This document shows positions 49,786-59,526 of a stretch of DNA of 64,000 nt, in pieces. The notes under the pieces are model-generated. The model ran no database searches. It had not been told where the DNA came from and was given only the letters and a program-made list of their open reading frames with translations. Made by a program: the position numbers and the translations under genes. The stretch comes from Acidimicrobiales bacterium (lineage in GTDB: Bacteria; Actinomycetota; Acidimicrobiia; Acidimicrobiales; SHLQ01): contig JAHDDK010000013.1 of the NCBI GenBank assembly GCA_020629375.1, forward strand, positions 1 through 64,000, in the 5' to 3' direction. Each line of letters begins with the position of its first letter. Position 1 is the stretch's first letter.

Positions 49786-50522
49786 GCCGCTCCCAGCGGT
49801 CGGCCGCCGTCGACGCTGATGATTGCGCCAGTGGTGAACGGAAGATCGACTACGGCGGCACTGACGGCTGCGCCGACGTCGGCCGGAGTGGCCAGGCGAC
49901 CGAGGGGCGTCTCCGCCCGCTGTGTTGCAAGCATCCCCGGATCCATGCGATCGGCGTATTCGCCCACAACCCAGCCGGGTGCGACCGAGACCATGCGAAT
50001 CGCCGGACCGAGTGCACGAGCCAACGATCGGGTGAGGCTGTCGACTGCGGCCTTGGACGCACAGTAGGCGACATTGGAACCCTGCCCGGTCACTGCGGCG
50101 ACCGACGAGATGTTGACGACGACGGGTGCGGCAGCTGCCTCGAGGAGCCGGCGGAAGGCCCGAACCGTGGCGAACGGGCCGCGGACGTTGGTCTGCAGGA
50201 TCCAATCGAACGTCTCGTCGTCCAAGCCGTCGAGATCATCGTGGGCCACGGGACGGGTGACACCTGCACAGTTCACGAGCACATCGAGAGCCGGATGCCG
50301 GTCGCTCACGGCTGCAGCTGCGGCGGCGAGGCCATCGCTGTCGGTGACCGGGACTCGGAGCGCAACATGATCGTCGCCCGGCAGGTCGGCGACGAGGGCT
50401 TCAGCCCGGTCGGCGGCCGAGTTGTAGCCGACGACGACGGTGAAGCCGTCCGCAGCGAGACGCCGGCAGATGGCACTGCCGATGCCGCCGCTTCCACCGG
50501 TCACGAGTGCGATGCCGGCCAT
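49782..50522 (-). CDS. Short-chain dehydrogenase/reductase (FabG-like)
   Basis: VTGGSGGIGSAI, NCAGVTRPV, YCASKAAVDSLTRSLA. Confidence 0.9.
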   Translation of the reverse strand: MAGIALVTGGSGGIGSAICRRLAADGFTVVVGYNSAADRAEALVADLPGDDHVALRVPVTDSDGLAAAAAAVSDRHPALDVLVNCAGVTRPVAHDDLDGLDDETFDWILQTNVRGPFATVRAFRRLLEAAAAPVVVNISSVAAVTGQGSNVAYCASKAAVDSLTRSLARALGPAIRMVSVAPGWVVGEYADRMDPGMLATQRAETPLGRLATPADVGAAVSAAVVDLPFTTGAIISVDGGRPLGAA

Positions 50523-51803
50523 TCAGACGCTCTCGCTGTAACGGCGAACCCGGATGTCGGCTTGCGCCTGGTGCCCGGCGAAGTTCTCGATGGCACACAG
50601 TCGGCTGCAGTACTCCCCGATCGTCACGCTGGACTCGGCGTTGGTCACCCGCTGGTGCGTGACCGTCTTGATGAACTTCCCGACCCACAGGCCGCCCGTG
50701 TACCGGGCCGCTCCCTGCGTCGGCAGCGTGTGGTTGGTGCCGATGACCTTGTCGCCGTACGACACGTTGGTCATCGGGCCGAGGAACAGCGCTCCATAGT
50801 TGACCATGTTGTCGAAGAAGTAGTCGTCGTCGTTGGTCATGATCTGGACGTGCTCGAAGGCGAGTTCCTCGGCGATCTTGAGCATCTCGGCGTTGTCCTC
50901 GCAGAGAATCACCCGGCCGTAGTCGGCCCAGCTGACCGAGGCGATGTCGGCAGTCGCCAGCGTCTCCAACTGACGATGGACTTCGGCGATGGTCGCCTCG
51001 CCGAGGGACCGTGAGGTCGTGAGCATCACCGCTGGTGAGGTGGGTCCGTGTTCGGCCTGGCCGAGCAGGTCGGTGGCACACATTTCGGCGTCGACCGTGT
51101 CGTCGGCGACGACCAGGGTTTCCGTCGGCCCGGCCAGAAGATCGATGCCGACGCGACCGAAGAGCAGCCGCTTGGCTTCCGCCACGTAGGCGTTGCCGGG
51201 CCCGACGATGAAGTCGACAGGGGCGATCGTCTCCGTGCCGATGGCGAGCGAGGCCACCGCTTGGATGCCGCCAAGGATGTGAATCTCATCGGCGCCGGCG
51301 AGGTGCATGGCCGTGACCGTCTCGGCCGGGATCTCGCCGGCGATCGGCGGGGTCATGGCGATCACTCGGGGCACGCCGGCGACCTTGGCCGTGAGGACGG
51401 ACATGTGGGCCGACGCCACCATCGGGTAGCGGCCGCCGGGCACATAACACCCAACGCTCGACACCGGAATGTTGCGGTGGCCGAGAACGACCCCCGGCAG
51501 CGTTTCGATCTCGACGTCGCTCAGCGTGGCCAGCTGAGCCTCGGCGAATCGACGGATCTGGGTCTGAGCGAAACGGATGTCGTCGATCGTCTGCGGGTCG
51601 ACGCCAGCGACGATGTCGGCGACCTGCTCTTCCGACAGCTTGAAGCTCTCCGGACTCCAGGAGTCGAACTTCTCGCTCAGCTCCCGAACGGCGGCGTCGC
51701 CGCGTGTCTCGATGTCGGCGATGATCGCACGGACGTTGTCGGTCAGCTCCGTGTTCGCGCCATGCTTGGCTTTCGCCTTTGCGTCCTTCAGTACTTCAGC
51801 CAT
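50523..51803 (-). CDS. hpsN-like: HisD-superfamily dehydrogenase, HpsN (sulfopropanediol 3-dehydrogenase)-like
   Basis: [84 protein letters not shown]; resembles HpsN-type rather than biosynthetic HisD. Confidence 0.85.
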   Translation of the reverse strand: MAEVLKDAKAKAKHGANTELTDNVRAIIADIETRGDAAVRELSEKFDSWSPESFKLSEEQVADIVAGVDPQTIDDIRFAQTQIRRFAEAQLATLSDVEIETLPGVVLGHRNIPVSSVGCYVPGGRYPMVASAHMSVLTAKVAGVPRVIAMTPPIAGEIPAETVTAMHLAGADEIHILGGIQAVASLAIGTETIAPVDFIVGPGNAYVAEAKRLLFGRVGIDLLAGPTETLVVADDTVDAEMCATDLLGQAEHGPTSPAVMLTTSRSLGEATIAEVHRQLETLATADIASVSWADYGRVILCEDNAEMLKIAEELAFEHVQIMTNDDDYFFDNMVNYGALFLGPMTNVSYGDKVIGTNHTLPTQGAARYTGGLWVGKFIKTVTHQRVTNAESSVTIGEYCSRLCAIENFAGHQAQADIRVRRYSESV

Positions 51804-52848
51804 TGCTTCTCCGTGTGGTGCGGCCGATCCGGACGGTGCCGGGTTCGACGATCGTGCGAGGGGTTTGGGCGTGTTCGCCGTCGAGCAGGATGTCGATCGA
51901 GCGCTCGACGAGGACGTCGACGCTCTGGACGAGCGTGGTCAGGTCGTAGCCGGCCCAACTGGCCTGCGGAAGACCGTCGAAGCCGGTGACGAGCAGGTCG
52001 CTCGGCACGTCAAGACCGCTGGAGCGAAGCCCGTCGACCACCCCGAAGGCGAGCTCGTCGCCCGAGACCATGACGGCCGCAGGACGGTCGTCGAGATCCG
52101 CAATGTGGGCGGCCGCCTTGTAACCGGCGTCGTACGAGAAGGAACCCGCCTCGAGGTACGGGACCGCAACACCGTGTGCACCGAGCGTCTGAGCTGCACC
52201 CCGGTATCGCTGTTGATCGGTGGAGGTGCTTGCGACACCGCCGACGAACAGGACCGAGTCCACGCCCTGGTGGAGAAGATGGGCGGCCAGGGCGGCCGTG
52301 CCCGCTTCGTTGTCGACCGATACCGATGGCACGATGCCCGATGCTGCCGGGTGGTTGAAGGCCACGACCGGTGTGTCGCTGCCGTGCCCCCGTGCGAGGT
52401 GGCGCTGTCCGATCCGGGCGGACGCCATGATCAGGCCATCCAGCCGGTACTGATCGACCGCCGTGAACACGGCGTCGTCCGGTTCGTCGTCGAAGCTGAA
52501 CAGAAGCAGCTGGCGTCCACGTTCCACGAGCTGGCGGGAGAACGCCGTCAGGGCGTGCTGCCAGTACTCGCCGCGGGCCGGTACCACGGCGCCGACGATG
52601 TTCGTCCGCTGGGACTTGAGGCTCCGGGCGATCGCGTTGGGCACGTATCCGAGCGCCTCGGCCACCTCGGCGATCCGTTCGCGGGTGGTGTCGGACACGA
52701 GATGCGGCGAGGAGAACGCCCGGGCGACGGTTGCCTGGGAGAAGCCACTCTCGGCCGCCACATCGACGGACGTGACACGTTTGCGCGGGCGGTCGCCGCT
52801 TGTGGTGTCGATGTCGTCCCCCGTTGAGGGGCCCCCTGCCTCCGTCAT
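51796..52848 (-). CDS. LacI family transcriptional regulator
   Basis: [62 protein letters not shown]. Start at ATG 52848 fits the leaderless promoter. Confidence 0.92.
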   Translation of the reverse strand: MTEAGGPSTGDDIDTTSGDRPRKRVTSVDVAAESGFSQATVARAFSSPHLVSDTTRERIAEVAEALGYVPNAIARSLKSQRTNIVGAVVPARGEYWQHALTAFSRQLVERGRQLLLFSFDDEPDDAVFTAVDQYRLDGLIMASARIGQRHLARGHGSDTPVVAFNHPAASGIVPSVSVDNEAGTAALAAHLLHQGVDSVLFVGGVASTSTDQQRYRGAAQTLGAHGVAVPYLEAGSFSYDAGYKAAAHIADLDDRPAAVMVSGDELAFGVVDGLRSSGLDVPSDLLVTGFDGLPQASWAGYDLTTLVQSVDVLVERSIDILLDGEHAQTPRTIVEPGTVRIGRTTRRSNG

Positions 52849-52855
52849 CACGCTC

Positions 52856-52885
52856 ACTCTATGAATACGTAGTCATTGCCGTCAA
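52856..52885 (-). promoter_or_regulatory. LacI-type operator/promoter 1 (upstream of lacI-hpsN operon)
   Basis: Minus strand TTGACG (-35, 52885-52880), 18-bp spacer, TAGAGT (-10, 52861-52856), 7 nt to ATG 52848; palindrome ATGAATACGTAGTCAT at 52861-52876. Confidence 0.78.
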
Positions 52886-52918
52886 GCATCTTGCTTGGGC
52901 ACGTTCTGCACAGCTGCA

Positions 52919-53887
52919 TCAGCCCAGGTGAAGCAGGATCTGCTTCCAGATCGCCGTGTCGTCGACCATGATCCATTCGCGGTGCACGCCGCTCGGGCCG
53001 AACTCGGCGTGGCTGATGCCCATCACGTAGACATCCGCTCCGCTCGGCTCGCCGAACGCGCCCCAGCCGGAGTGGGACCCGTGGAGCGACCACCGCAGCG
53101 CCGCCCGAGGTGGCCGACCCGAATCGCTTCGCCCGATCGTGTGATGCACGGCGAACGTGGCGTCCGGGAACGAACTGCGCAGCCCCAGCCAGTACCGGTC
53201 AGCGGCCGCCCACCCGTGGCCGCTGCTGCCACCGGGAAGCTCGAGGTGAACCGCGCGGTCGTACTCCGTGGTGATCGAGGACACTCGGGCCGCCATGATG
53301 TCCGTGAGGAGACCGGCGTAGCGCTCACCGTGTTCGTCGCCGTTGCCCGTGCCCGTGTAGACCAGCCCCGGCTCCTGATCTGGTGTGTACGGGCGACTCG
53401 CCTGCGCGACGCCACCCTCCTTCTCGATCTGTTGCTGAGCGTACGTGCGGCAATCCAGCCCGAGCTGGTGCACGATCGCAGCCTGATCCCGGATCAGCCA
53501 CTCGTCGTAGATCTGATTGTCCTTCGCCGCACAGTCCGCAATGATCCGGTACTGGAACCGTGTGCCGGACGCCGGCCCGTAGAGACCGTCTCCGAGGTGG
53601 GTGGCGGTCGACAGGATGCGGTGCGACGACAGGAAGCCATCGGTCTCGTCTCCGGACCAGATCACGTCCTCACCGAGCAGCTGCCGATCGGGAAACTCGG
53701 CCAGCGTGGCCATCGTGGCAGCGATCACGCCTTCGTTGCCGACCACGACGCCAGCCGGAGACCGGACCGGGATCGTCGGCGTGTAGTAGTCGTGCAGCGT
53801 GTCGAGCCCACGGTCCTCCCAGATCTCCTTGGTGATACCGAGGATGTAGTCGGGAAGGTCACGAAATTTCGGATCGAAGCCCTGCAT
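52919..53887 (-). CDS. SnoaL-like (NTF2-like) protein, probably two domains
   Basis: LHDYYTPTIPVRSPAGVVVGNEGVIAATMATLAEFPDRQLLGEDVIWSGDE; ADRYWLGLRSSFPDATFAVHHTIG. ATG 53887 fits leaderless promoter. Confidence 0.7.
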   Translation of the reverse strand: MQGFDPKFRDLPDYILGITKEIWEDRGLDTLHDYYTPTIPVRSPAGVVVGNEGVIAATMATLAEFPDRQLLGEDVIWSGDETDGFLSSHRILSTATHLGDGLYGPASGTRFQYRIIADCAAKDNQIYDEWLIRDQAAIVHQLGLDCRTYAQQQIEKEGGVAQASRPYTPDQEPGLVYTGTGNGDEHGERYAGLLTDIMAARVSSITTEYDRAVHLELPGGSSGHGWAAADRYWLGLRSSFPDATFAVHHTIGRSDSGRPPRAALRWSLHGSHSGWGAFGEPSGADVYVMGISHAEFGPSGVHREWIMVDDTAIWKQILLHLG

Positions 53888-53893
53888 GGCCGC

Positions 53894-53922
53894 AGCGTAT
53901 GAATACGTACTCATGCCGTCAA
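53894..53922 (-). promoter_or_regulatory. LacI-type operator/promoter 2 (upstream of SnoaL-like gene, divergent from sulfatase)
   Basis: Minus strand TTGACG (53922-53917), 17-bp spacer, TACGCT (53899-53894), 6 nt to ATG 53887; palindrome ATGAATACGTACTCAT at 53899-53914. Confidence 0.78.
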
Positions 53923-53973
53923 GGACCGCGGATCGCCGAAGGGCCGATGCGCGCCCGGTGCTAACGTCCCGCC

Positions 53974-56307
53974 ATGTCCACGCGCCGATACGAGAGTCAC
54001 CCCGACGGCACGCCGTTTCCCGGCCGGATCGCCCGCACCAGAGACGATGCGGAACCATCCTGGCCCGTCGCACCGACACCGCCGGAGAACGCCCCCAACA
54101 TCGTGTTCATCGTGCTCGACGATCTCGGGTTCGCCCAGCTGGGCTGCTACGGCGGTTTGGGCGGTCGACTCCGAACGCCGAACATCGACCGACTCGCCGA
54201 TGCCGGACTTCGGTATCGGAACTTCCACACGACATCGCTCTGCTCCCCGACGCGTGCGGCGCTGCTCACCGGTCGGAACCATCACAGCGTTGGGGTCGGC
54301 ACCATCGTCGAGCGAGCGACCGGGTTCCCGGGCTATCACGCCCGCATCCCGAAGGATTCAGCGATGCTTCCTGCGGTGTTGTCGCGTCAGGGATGGAACA
54401 CCTGGTGCATCGGCAAGTGGCACCTCACCCCGGACGAGCACAACGGCCCCACCGGTCCCTTCGACCGGTGGCCGCTCGCACAGGGGTTCAACCGGTTCTA
54501 CGGCTTTCTCCCCGGTGAAACCGATCACTGGTCCCCCGATCTGTGGGAGGACAATCGGCGGGTCGACGCACCCGACGTGGACGGTTACCACCTGACGACC
54601 GACCTGGCCGACCACGCCATCGCCTGGATGAGCGAACACGAGACCGTCGACGACCAACGGCCGTTCTTTCTCCACTTCGCGCTGGGCGCACCGCACTCAC
54701 CACACCACGTGGGACGCGAGTGGATCGACGCGTACACGGGCGTGTTCGATGACGGCTGGGACGTCATCCGCAGCGAGACGTTCGAGGCACAGGTTCGCCT
54801 CGGGGTGGTCCCTGAAGGCACGACGCTGCCTCCGCGCAACCCCGGCATCCGGCCTTGGGCCGCGCTCAGCGACGATGAGCGCCGCGTGTACGCCCGGCAG
54901 ATGGAGGTGTACGCGGCATTCGTCACCCAGACCGATCACGAGATCGGGCGCGTGCTCGATCACATTGAGACGCTGGAGCGGGCGGACGACACGCTGGTCG
55001 TCCTGCTGTCCGACAACGGCGCGTCTGCCGAGGGCGGGCGCAATGGGCTGAGTTCCGAGATCATCTACTTCAACGGTCTGACGGAATCGCTCGACGACAT
55101 GGTCGGGCTGCTCGACGTGTGGGGAGGGCCCGAGACGTACCCGCACTACGCAAATGGGTGGGCGTGGCTCGGCAACACCCCGAACCGTTGGTACAAGTCG
55201 ATGGCCCACGAAGGCGGCACCCGCGATCCGCTCGTGGTCCGTTGGCCGGCGAGAGGGCTGGAAGCGGGCGCCGTCCGCGATCAGTTCGTCCACGCCGTCG
55301 ACCTCGCCGCGACCGTCTACGACCTGCTCGGTATGGAGCCGCCTGACATGTTCGATGGTGTGCCCCAGCGTCCGCTGGAGGGCACGAGCTTTGCTGCATC
55401 GTTGGCTGACGGCTCGGCGGACACGGGCAAGCGGCGTCAGTACTTCGAGATGTTTGCGCATCGAGCGCTCTGGGCCGACGGTTGGAAGGCCGTCACGTTA
55501 CATCACAGCCAGAACGCGGCTCTGCGCATCGGCGACCCGGACTTCGAGGTTCGCATGGGCGACTTCGACGGCGACGTCTGGGAGCTGTACCACCTCGCGG
55601 AGGACTTCAGCGAGGCCCACGATCTTGCGGGTGTGCATCCCGACAAGCTGGAAGAGCTGAAGGCGATGTGGGAGGAGGACGCCGAGCGGTACCACGTGTT
55701 CCCGTTGGACGATCGGGTCATCGCCCGCAGCATGGAGCCTCGTCCACGAGTCGTTCGCAAGAAGGCCAGATACCGCTTTCGCACCCGGGTCCGTCTGACC
55801 CGCGCCACCTCACCGAGCGTCATCAACAGAAGCCATCATCTCGGCGCACGAATCATCGTTCCGGAGCAGGGCGCGGAGGGCGTGATCATCTCGAACGGCG
55901 GCATGCAGGGCGGGTACAGCCTGTTCGTCCAAGACGGGCATGTCCTCTATGCGTCCAACCTGCTCGGACGGACGCATTCACTGCTTCGCAGCGCCGAGCC
56001 GATTCCGACGGGTGCTGAGGTTGACGTTTCGCTGCGGTGGACCAAGACCGCCGAGTTCGCCGGAGACGCCGAGCTCTTCGTCGACGGTGCGCCCATGGGC
56101 CGCATGCACGTGCCGGCGACGAATCCCGTGCTCTATGCGGTGGGCGAAGGGCTCGAGATCGGGAGTGACGGCGGTTCGCCCGTGCACCCGACCTACACCG
56201 CGCCGTTCACGTTCACCGGCCAGATCGTCGAGGTCACGCTGAACGCCAAGGGCCCCGAACACGTCGACCCCGAGGCCGAGGCACGGATCGCCCGCTACAT
56301 GCAGTGA
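53974..56307 (+). CDS. Type I sulfatase (arylsulfatase family, Cys-type)
   Basis: NIVFIVLDDLGFAQLGCYGG; CSPTRAALLTGRN formylglycine motif; WHLTPDEHNGP; DNGASAEGG. Confidence 0.92.
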   Translation: MSTRRYESHPDGTPFPGRIARTRDDAEPSWPVAPTPPENAPNIVFIVLDDLGFAQLGCYGGLGGRLRTPNIDRLADAGLRYRNFHTTSLCSPTRAALLTGRNHHSVGVGTIVERATGFPGYHARIPKDSAMLPAVLSRQGWNTWCIGKWHLTPDEHNGPTGPFDRWPLAQGFNRFYGFLPGETDHWSPDLWEDNRRVDAPDVDGYHLTTDLADHAIAWMSEHETVDDQRPFFLHFALGAPHSPHHVGREWIDAYTGVFDDGWDVIRSETFEAQVRLGVVPEGTTLPPRNPGIRPWAALSDDERRVYARQMEVYAAFVTQTDHEIGRVLDHIETLERADDTLVVLLSDNGASAEGGRNGLSSEIIYFNGLTESLDDMVGLLDVWGGPETYPHYANGWAWLGNTPNRWYKSMAHEGGTRDPLVVRWPARGLEAGAVRDQFVHAVDLAATVYDLLGMEPPDMFDGVPQRPLEGTSFAASLADGSADTGKRRQYFEMFAHRALWADGWKAVTLHHSQNAALRIGDPDFEVRMGDFDGDVWELYHLAEDFSEAHDLAGVHPDKLEELKAMWEEDAERYHVFPLDDRVIARSMEPRPRVVRKKARYRFRTRVRLTRATSPSVINRSHHLGARIIVPEQGAEGVIISNGGMQGGYSLFVQDGHVLYASNLLGRTHSLLRSAEPIPTGAEVDVSLRWTKTAEFAGDAELFVDGAPMGRMHVPATNPVLYAVGEGLEIGSDGGSPVHPTYTAPFTFTGQIVEVTLNAKGPEHVDPEAEARIARYMQ

Positions 56308-56312
56308 CCGCA

Positions 56313-56345
56313 CCACCACATCGGTACCAGGTACCCATGTGGTGG
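56313..56345. terminator. Bidirectional terminator-like hairpin between convergent genes
   Basis: CCACCACAT-CGGTACCAGGTACCC-ATGTGGTGG, 9-bp perfect outer stem. Confidence 0.6.
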
Positions 56346-56505
56346 AGCGGTCGCTCGGAGTGGCGTTCACGCTCCGATCCGAACTGCGCGGCCCAGAATC
56401 GCCTGGAGGTGGGGCGGTTCGGTCGAGAAGCAGCCACCCTGCGTGACCTTGTGTTCACATCGGTACCAGGTACAGGTGCGTGGGTACCGGTGCGTGGCGC
56501 CGTGG

Positions 56506-57825
56506 TCAGTCGAGGTGGGTTTTGGAATCGTTGGCGGCGGCGGCGTAGATGCCTTTGCTCATCAGGCTGAGTTCGGCGTCGCGTCGGGCCTGCCACACCT
56601 CCGCCCGGATGGCGTGCACCGCCGTGTCGTCTGAGGCTGCCGCAGCGGCCATTTCGATGAGGTGACCGGCAAGCCGGTGATCCCCGGCTTCGGTCAGGGC
56701 CAGCGCACGCTCGGCCAACGCGACCGCTCCCCCGGCCAGTGCGGCGACCTCGGCGCCGAGCGCCGCGTCTGTGGCGGGCTTCAGGTTGGCGGGGTTCTGG
56801 TCCCACCAGCCACCGTAGAGGCGCCAGATGTTGCGGACCACGAACTCGGGCTCGTCGTAGATCGGCATCATCCACGGTCGGGACAGATCGTCGGACGGAA
56901 GCGACACCGAATGCAGAATGTCGTTGAGCGCTGCGCCGGCGTTCATCATCCGCAGCGTTTCGTCAACGAGCGTCTCGAGGGCCGTCGCCAGATCGTCGAG
57001 CACGCGATGGACGCGCTCGGCTCCACGCACGGGCAGCCCGTGAGCACCGAACAGCCACTCCGCCTCGTACGTCATCATCGTCCGCAGCGCGTTCGCCCAC
57101 TCGCGCGGATACCGCTGCACCTTCTGCGGGTTGCCGCAGTTGGGAAACACCCACGTGACGAAGTCCCCGACGCACAAGGCCCGATGCTCGGGGATCCACG
57201 CCCACGCGTGGTCGTCCGTCTCGCCGAGATCATGGTGCAGCTCGACCTGGAGCCCGCCGGGCTCGAGCGTGCTGTGCAGCCCGAATTCGACGTCGGGTTC
57301 CAACACGTCGTCGGGAACGAAGTTCTGGGTGCGACCGACACCGATCTCCGACGACCGGCTGATGCCACCGAACTGGCGTGCGTTGATCGCGACGCTCCAG
57401 TCGTTCGTGAGCCGGTAGCGGTCCAGTCGCGGACGAAGTCGCTCATGGGCAACCACGGTCGGACGCCGCTGGCCCCGCTGGGCCGCGTCGGCCGCCAGCG
57501 CGCCACTGCCTCCGACGTGATCGAGGTGGCCGTGTGTGTAGACCAGTGTGTCGACGGGGTCCGTCGACCAGGTTCGGAGCGCTTCCACCACGCGCTCGCC
57601 GGTGTGGCTGCCGCTCGCGTCGAAACACACGAGTCCACCCTCGGTACGGAAGGCGATCACGTGGCTGAAGGACTCGACGATCGCAATGTCGTCATCGAGC
57701 ACCGAGAGTTTCTGAATGACGCGATTCGTCAGCTCGTGCGTGGCACCGTCGTCGATCGTTCGGCTGGAGAGTTCGACCGGATCGGCCGTCTCAATGGGTG
57801 GTCGCTTCTGCAGCTTGCCGATCAC
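56506..57825 (-). CDS. MBL-fold hydrolase, alkylsulfatase (SdsA1)-like
   Basis: YTHGHLDHVGG metal motif; FVVRNIWRLYGGWWDQNPANLKP and following helices resemble the alkylsulfatase dimerization domain; SD AAGGAG. Confidence 0.75.
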   Translation of the reverse strand: MIGKLQKRPPIETADPVELSSRTIDDGATHELTNRVIQKLSVLDDDIAIVESFSHVIAFRTEGGLVCFDASGSHTGERVVEALRTWSTDPVDTLVYTHGHLDHVGGSGALAADAAQRGQRRPTVVAHERLRPRLDRYRLTNDWSVAINARQFGGISRSSEIGVGRTQNFVPDDVLEPDVEFGLHSTLEPGGLQVELHHDLGETDDHAWAWIPEHRALCVGDFVTWVFPNCGNPQKVQRYPREWANALRTMMTYEAEWLFGAHGLPVRGAERVHRVLDDLATALETLVDETLRMMNAGAALNDILHSVSLPSDDLSRPWMMPIYDEPEFVVRNIWRLYGGWWDQNPANLKPATDAALGAEVAALAGGAVALAERALALTEAGDHRLAGHLIEMAAAAASDDTAVHAIRAEVWQARRDAELSLMSKGIYAAAANDSKTHLD

Positions 57826-57846
57826 GTCGTCTCCTTCAGAGGTTCG

Positions 57847-58599
57847 TCAGCCGATTGGGCTCTGGGCGGTGAGTCCGCCATCCACCGTGAACACCGACCC
57901 AGACGCGAATGTGGATTCCGAGCCAGCCAGCCAGACGGCAAGGTTGGCGATGTCTTCGGGCAAACCGAGCCGGCCCACCGGATGCTTCGAGATGGCGGCG
58001 TCGCGGGCTGCGTCGGGATCGTCGGCCAGGTCGAACGCGGCGTCGGCGAGCGCCGTTGCGATCCAGCCGGGGGCGATCGAGTTGCAGCGGATGCCATCCC
58101 GGCCGTGATCGGTGGCAATCGCCCGGGTCAGCGCATGCACCGCACCCTTCGACGCGTTGTACACGGCCATCCCGTGATCGGCGTTGTTGCCGGCGATCGA
58201 TCCGATGTTGATGATCGAGCCACCGTTCCCCTGCTCGCGCATCTGCCGCACGGCTGCGCGTGCGCAGTTGAAGACGCCCTTGACGTTGACGCCCATGACG
58301 AGATCAAACTCGTCATCGCTGGTGTCGGCGATCGACTTCTCGATCTGCACGCCTGCGTTGTTCACCAGGACGTCGAGTCGACCGTTGGCCTCGACCGCGC
58401 TGTCGATCAGTGCCTGCGCTGCGACTGGGTCGCTCACATCGGTCTGCACCCAACGTGCCCCCGCCCCGGCGTGCTCAGGCTCGTGGCGGCTGCCCAGGGT
58501 GAGCCGCGCGCCTTCCTCCCAGAACCGACGGGCGATCGACTCGCCGATGCCGCTGCTGGCCCCGGTTACGACGATCGACAGGTCCTTCAGTTGTCCCAT
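57847..58599 (-). CDS. Short-chain dehydrogenase/reductase
   Basis: VTGASSGIGESIA, NNAGVQIEK, YNASKGAVHALTRAIA. Confidence 0.92.
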   Translation of the reverse strand: MGQLKDLSIVVTGASSGIGESIARRFWEEGARLTLGSRHEPEHAGAGARWVQTDVSDPVAAQALIDSAVEANGRLDVLVNNAGVQIEKSIADTSDDEFDLVMGVNVKGVFNCARAAVRQMREQGNGGSIINIGSIAGNNADHGMAVYNASKGAVHALTRAIATDHGRDGIRCNSIAPGWIATALADAAFDLADDPDAARDAAISKHPVGRLGLPEDIANLAVWLAGSESTFASGSVFTVDGGLTAQSPIG

Positions 58600-58620
58600 G
58601 CATGCTCCCGGACGATGGTG

Positions 58621-59526
58621 TCAGTCGGACTCTGCCACGAAATGGCCGGGCGCGACCTCTCGGTGCGATACCAGGACCGGCGCAGTGCCCTTGGCCCAGA
58701 TCGGGCTGGGGATCTCGCCCTCCAGCCGAACTCGTTCCGCACGGCGGGTCGGGTCGGCAATCGGGACGGCGTCGAGCAGCCGCTGGGTGTACGGATGCTG
58801 CGGGTTGCTGAACACGGCTCGCCGCGGCCCCAACTCGACCACTTGGCCCAGGTACATGACCGCAACCCGATGGGCGACTCGCTCGACGACAGCGAGGTCG
58901 TGGGAGATGAACAGGTAGGAGAGCCCCATCTCCTCTTGCAGGTCCATCATGAGGTTGATCACCTGCGCCTGAACCGAGACATCGAGCGCAGAGACGGCTT
59001 CGTCGGCGATGACCAGCTCGGGGCGGCTGGCCAGGGCTCGGGCGATGCAGATCCGTTGGCGCTGGCCGCCAGAGAACTGGTGCGGGTAGTTGCGCATGAC
59101 GGATCGCGGCAGCGAGACCTTGTCGAAGAGTTCCGCAACGAGCGCTTCGCGGCCGCCTTCCGGGGTGATGCCGTGGATCAGCAGCGGCTCGGCAACTGCG
59201 TCACCGACCTGGCGGCGGGGATCAAGACTCGCGAAGGGATCCTGGAAGATGATCTGCATCTTCCGGCGGTGGGAGCGGAGTTCCTTTCGCCCCATGTGCG
59301 AGATGTCCACGCCGTCGAGCAGCACCTGGCCGTCTGACGGTTCCTCCAACCGGATCACGGTGTTGGCGAGGGTCGATTTGCCACAACCGGACTCGCCGAC
59401 GACCGCGAGCGTTTCGCCTCGATCGATGTGAAGGTTCACGCCTACCACGGCGTGGACCTGGGCGCCCTCCGGCGCAGAGAATCGCTTGTGCAGGTCGATG
59501 CACTCGACGAGGGGTGCATCGCTCAT
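58621..59526 (-). CDS. Oligo/dipeptide ABC transporter ATPase (DppF/OppF-like)
   Basis: GESGCGKSTLANTVIRLEEPSDG, FSGGQRQRICIARALA, C-terminal oligopeptide domain. Confidence 0.92.
   Translation of the reverse strand: MSDAPLVECIDLHKRFSAPEGAQVHAVVGVNLHIDRGETLAVVGESGCGKSTLANTVIRLEEPSDGQVLLDGVDISHMGRKELRSHRRKMQIIFQDPFASLDPRRQVGDAVAEPLLIHGITPEGGREALVAELFDKVSLPRSVMRNYPHQFSGGQRQRICIARALASRPELVIADEAVSALDVSVQAQVINLMMDLQEEMGLSYLFISHDLAVVERVAHRVAVMYLGQVVELGPRRAVFSNPQHPYTQRLLDAVPIADPTRRAERVRLEGEIPSPIWAKGTAPVLVSHREVAPGHFVAESD

Noticed and set aside
52848-52857. GTG 52857 as LacI start
   Set aside because: The -10 TAGAGT (52856-52861) overlaps this codon; ATG 52848 fits a leaderless transcript better.
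56662-59337. 891-aa plus-strand ORF
   Set aside because: Lies antisense to clear MBL, SDR and DppF genes; composition (R/H/D/V/G-rich, no motifs) is typical of spurious ORFs opposite high-GC coding sequence.
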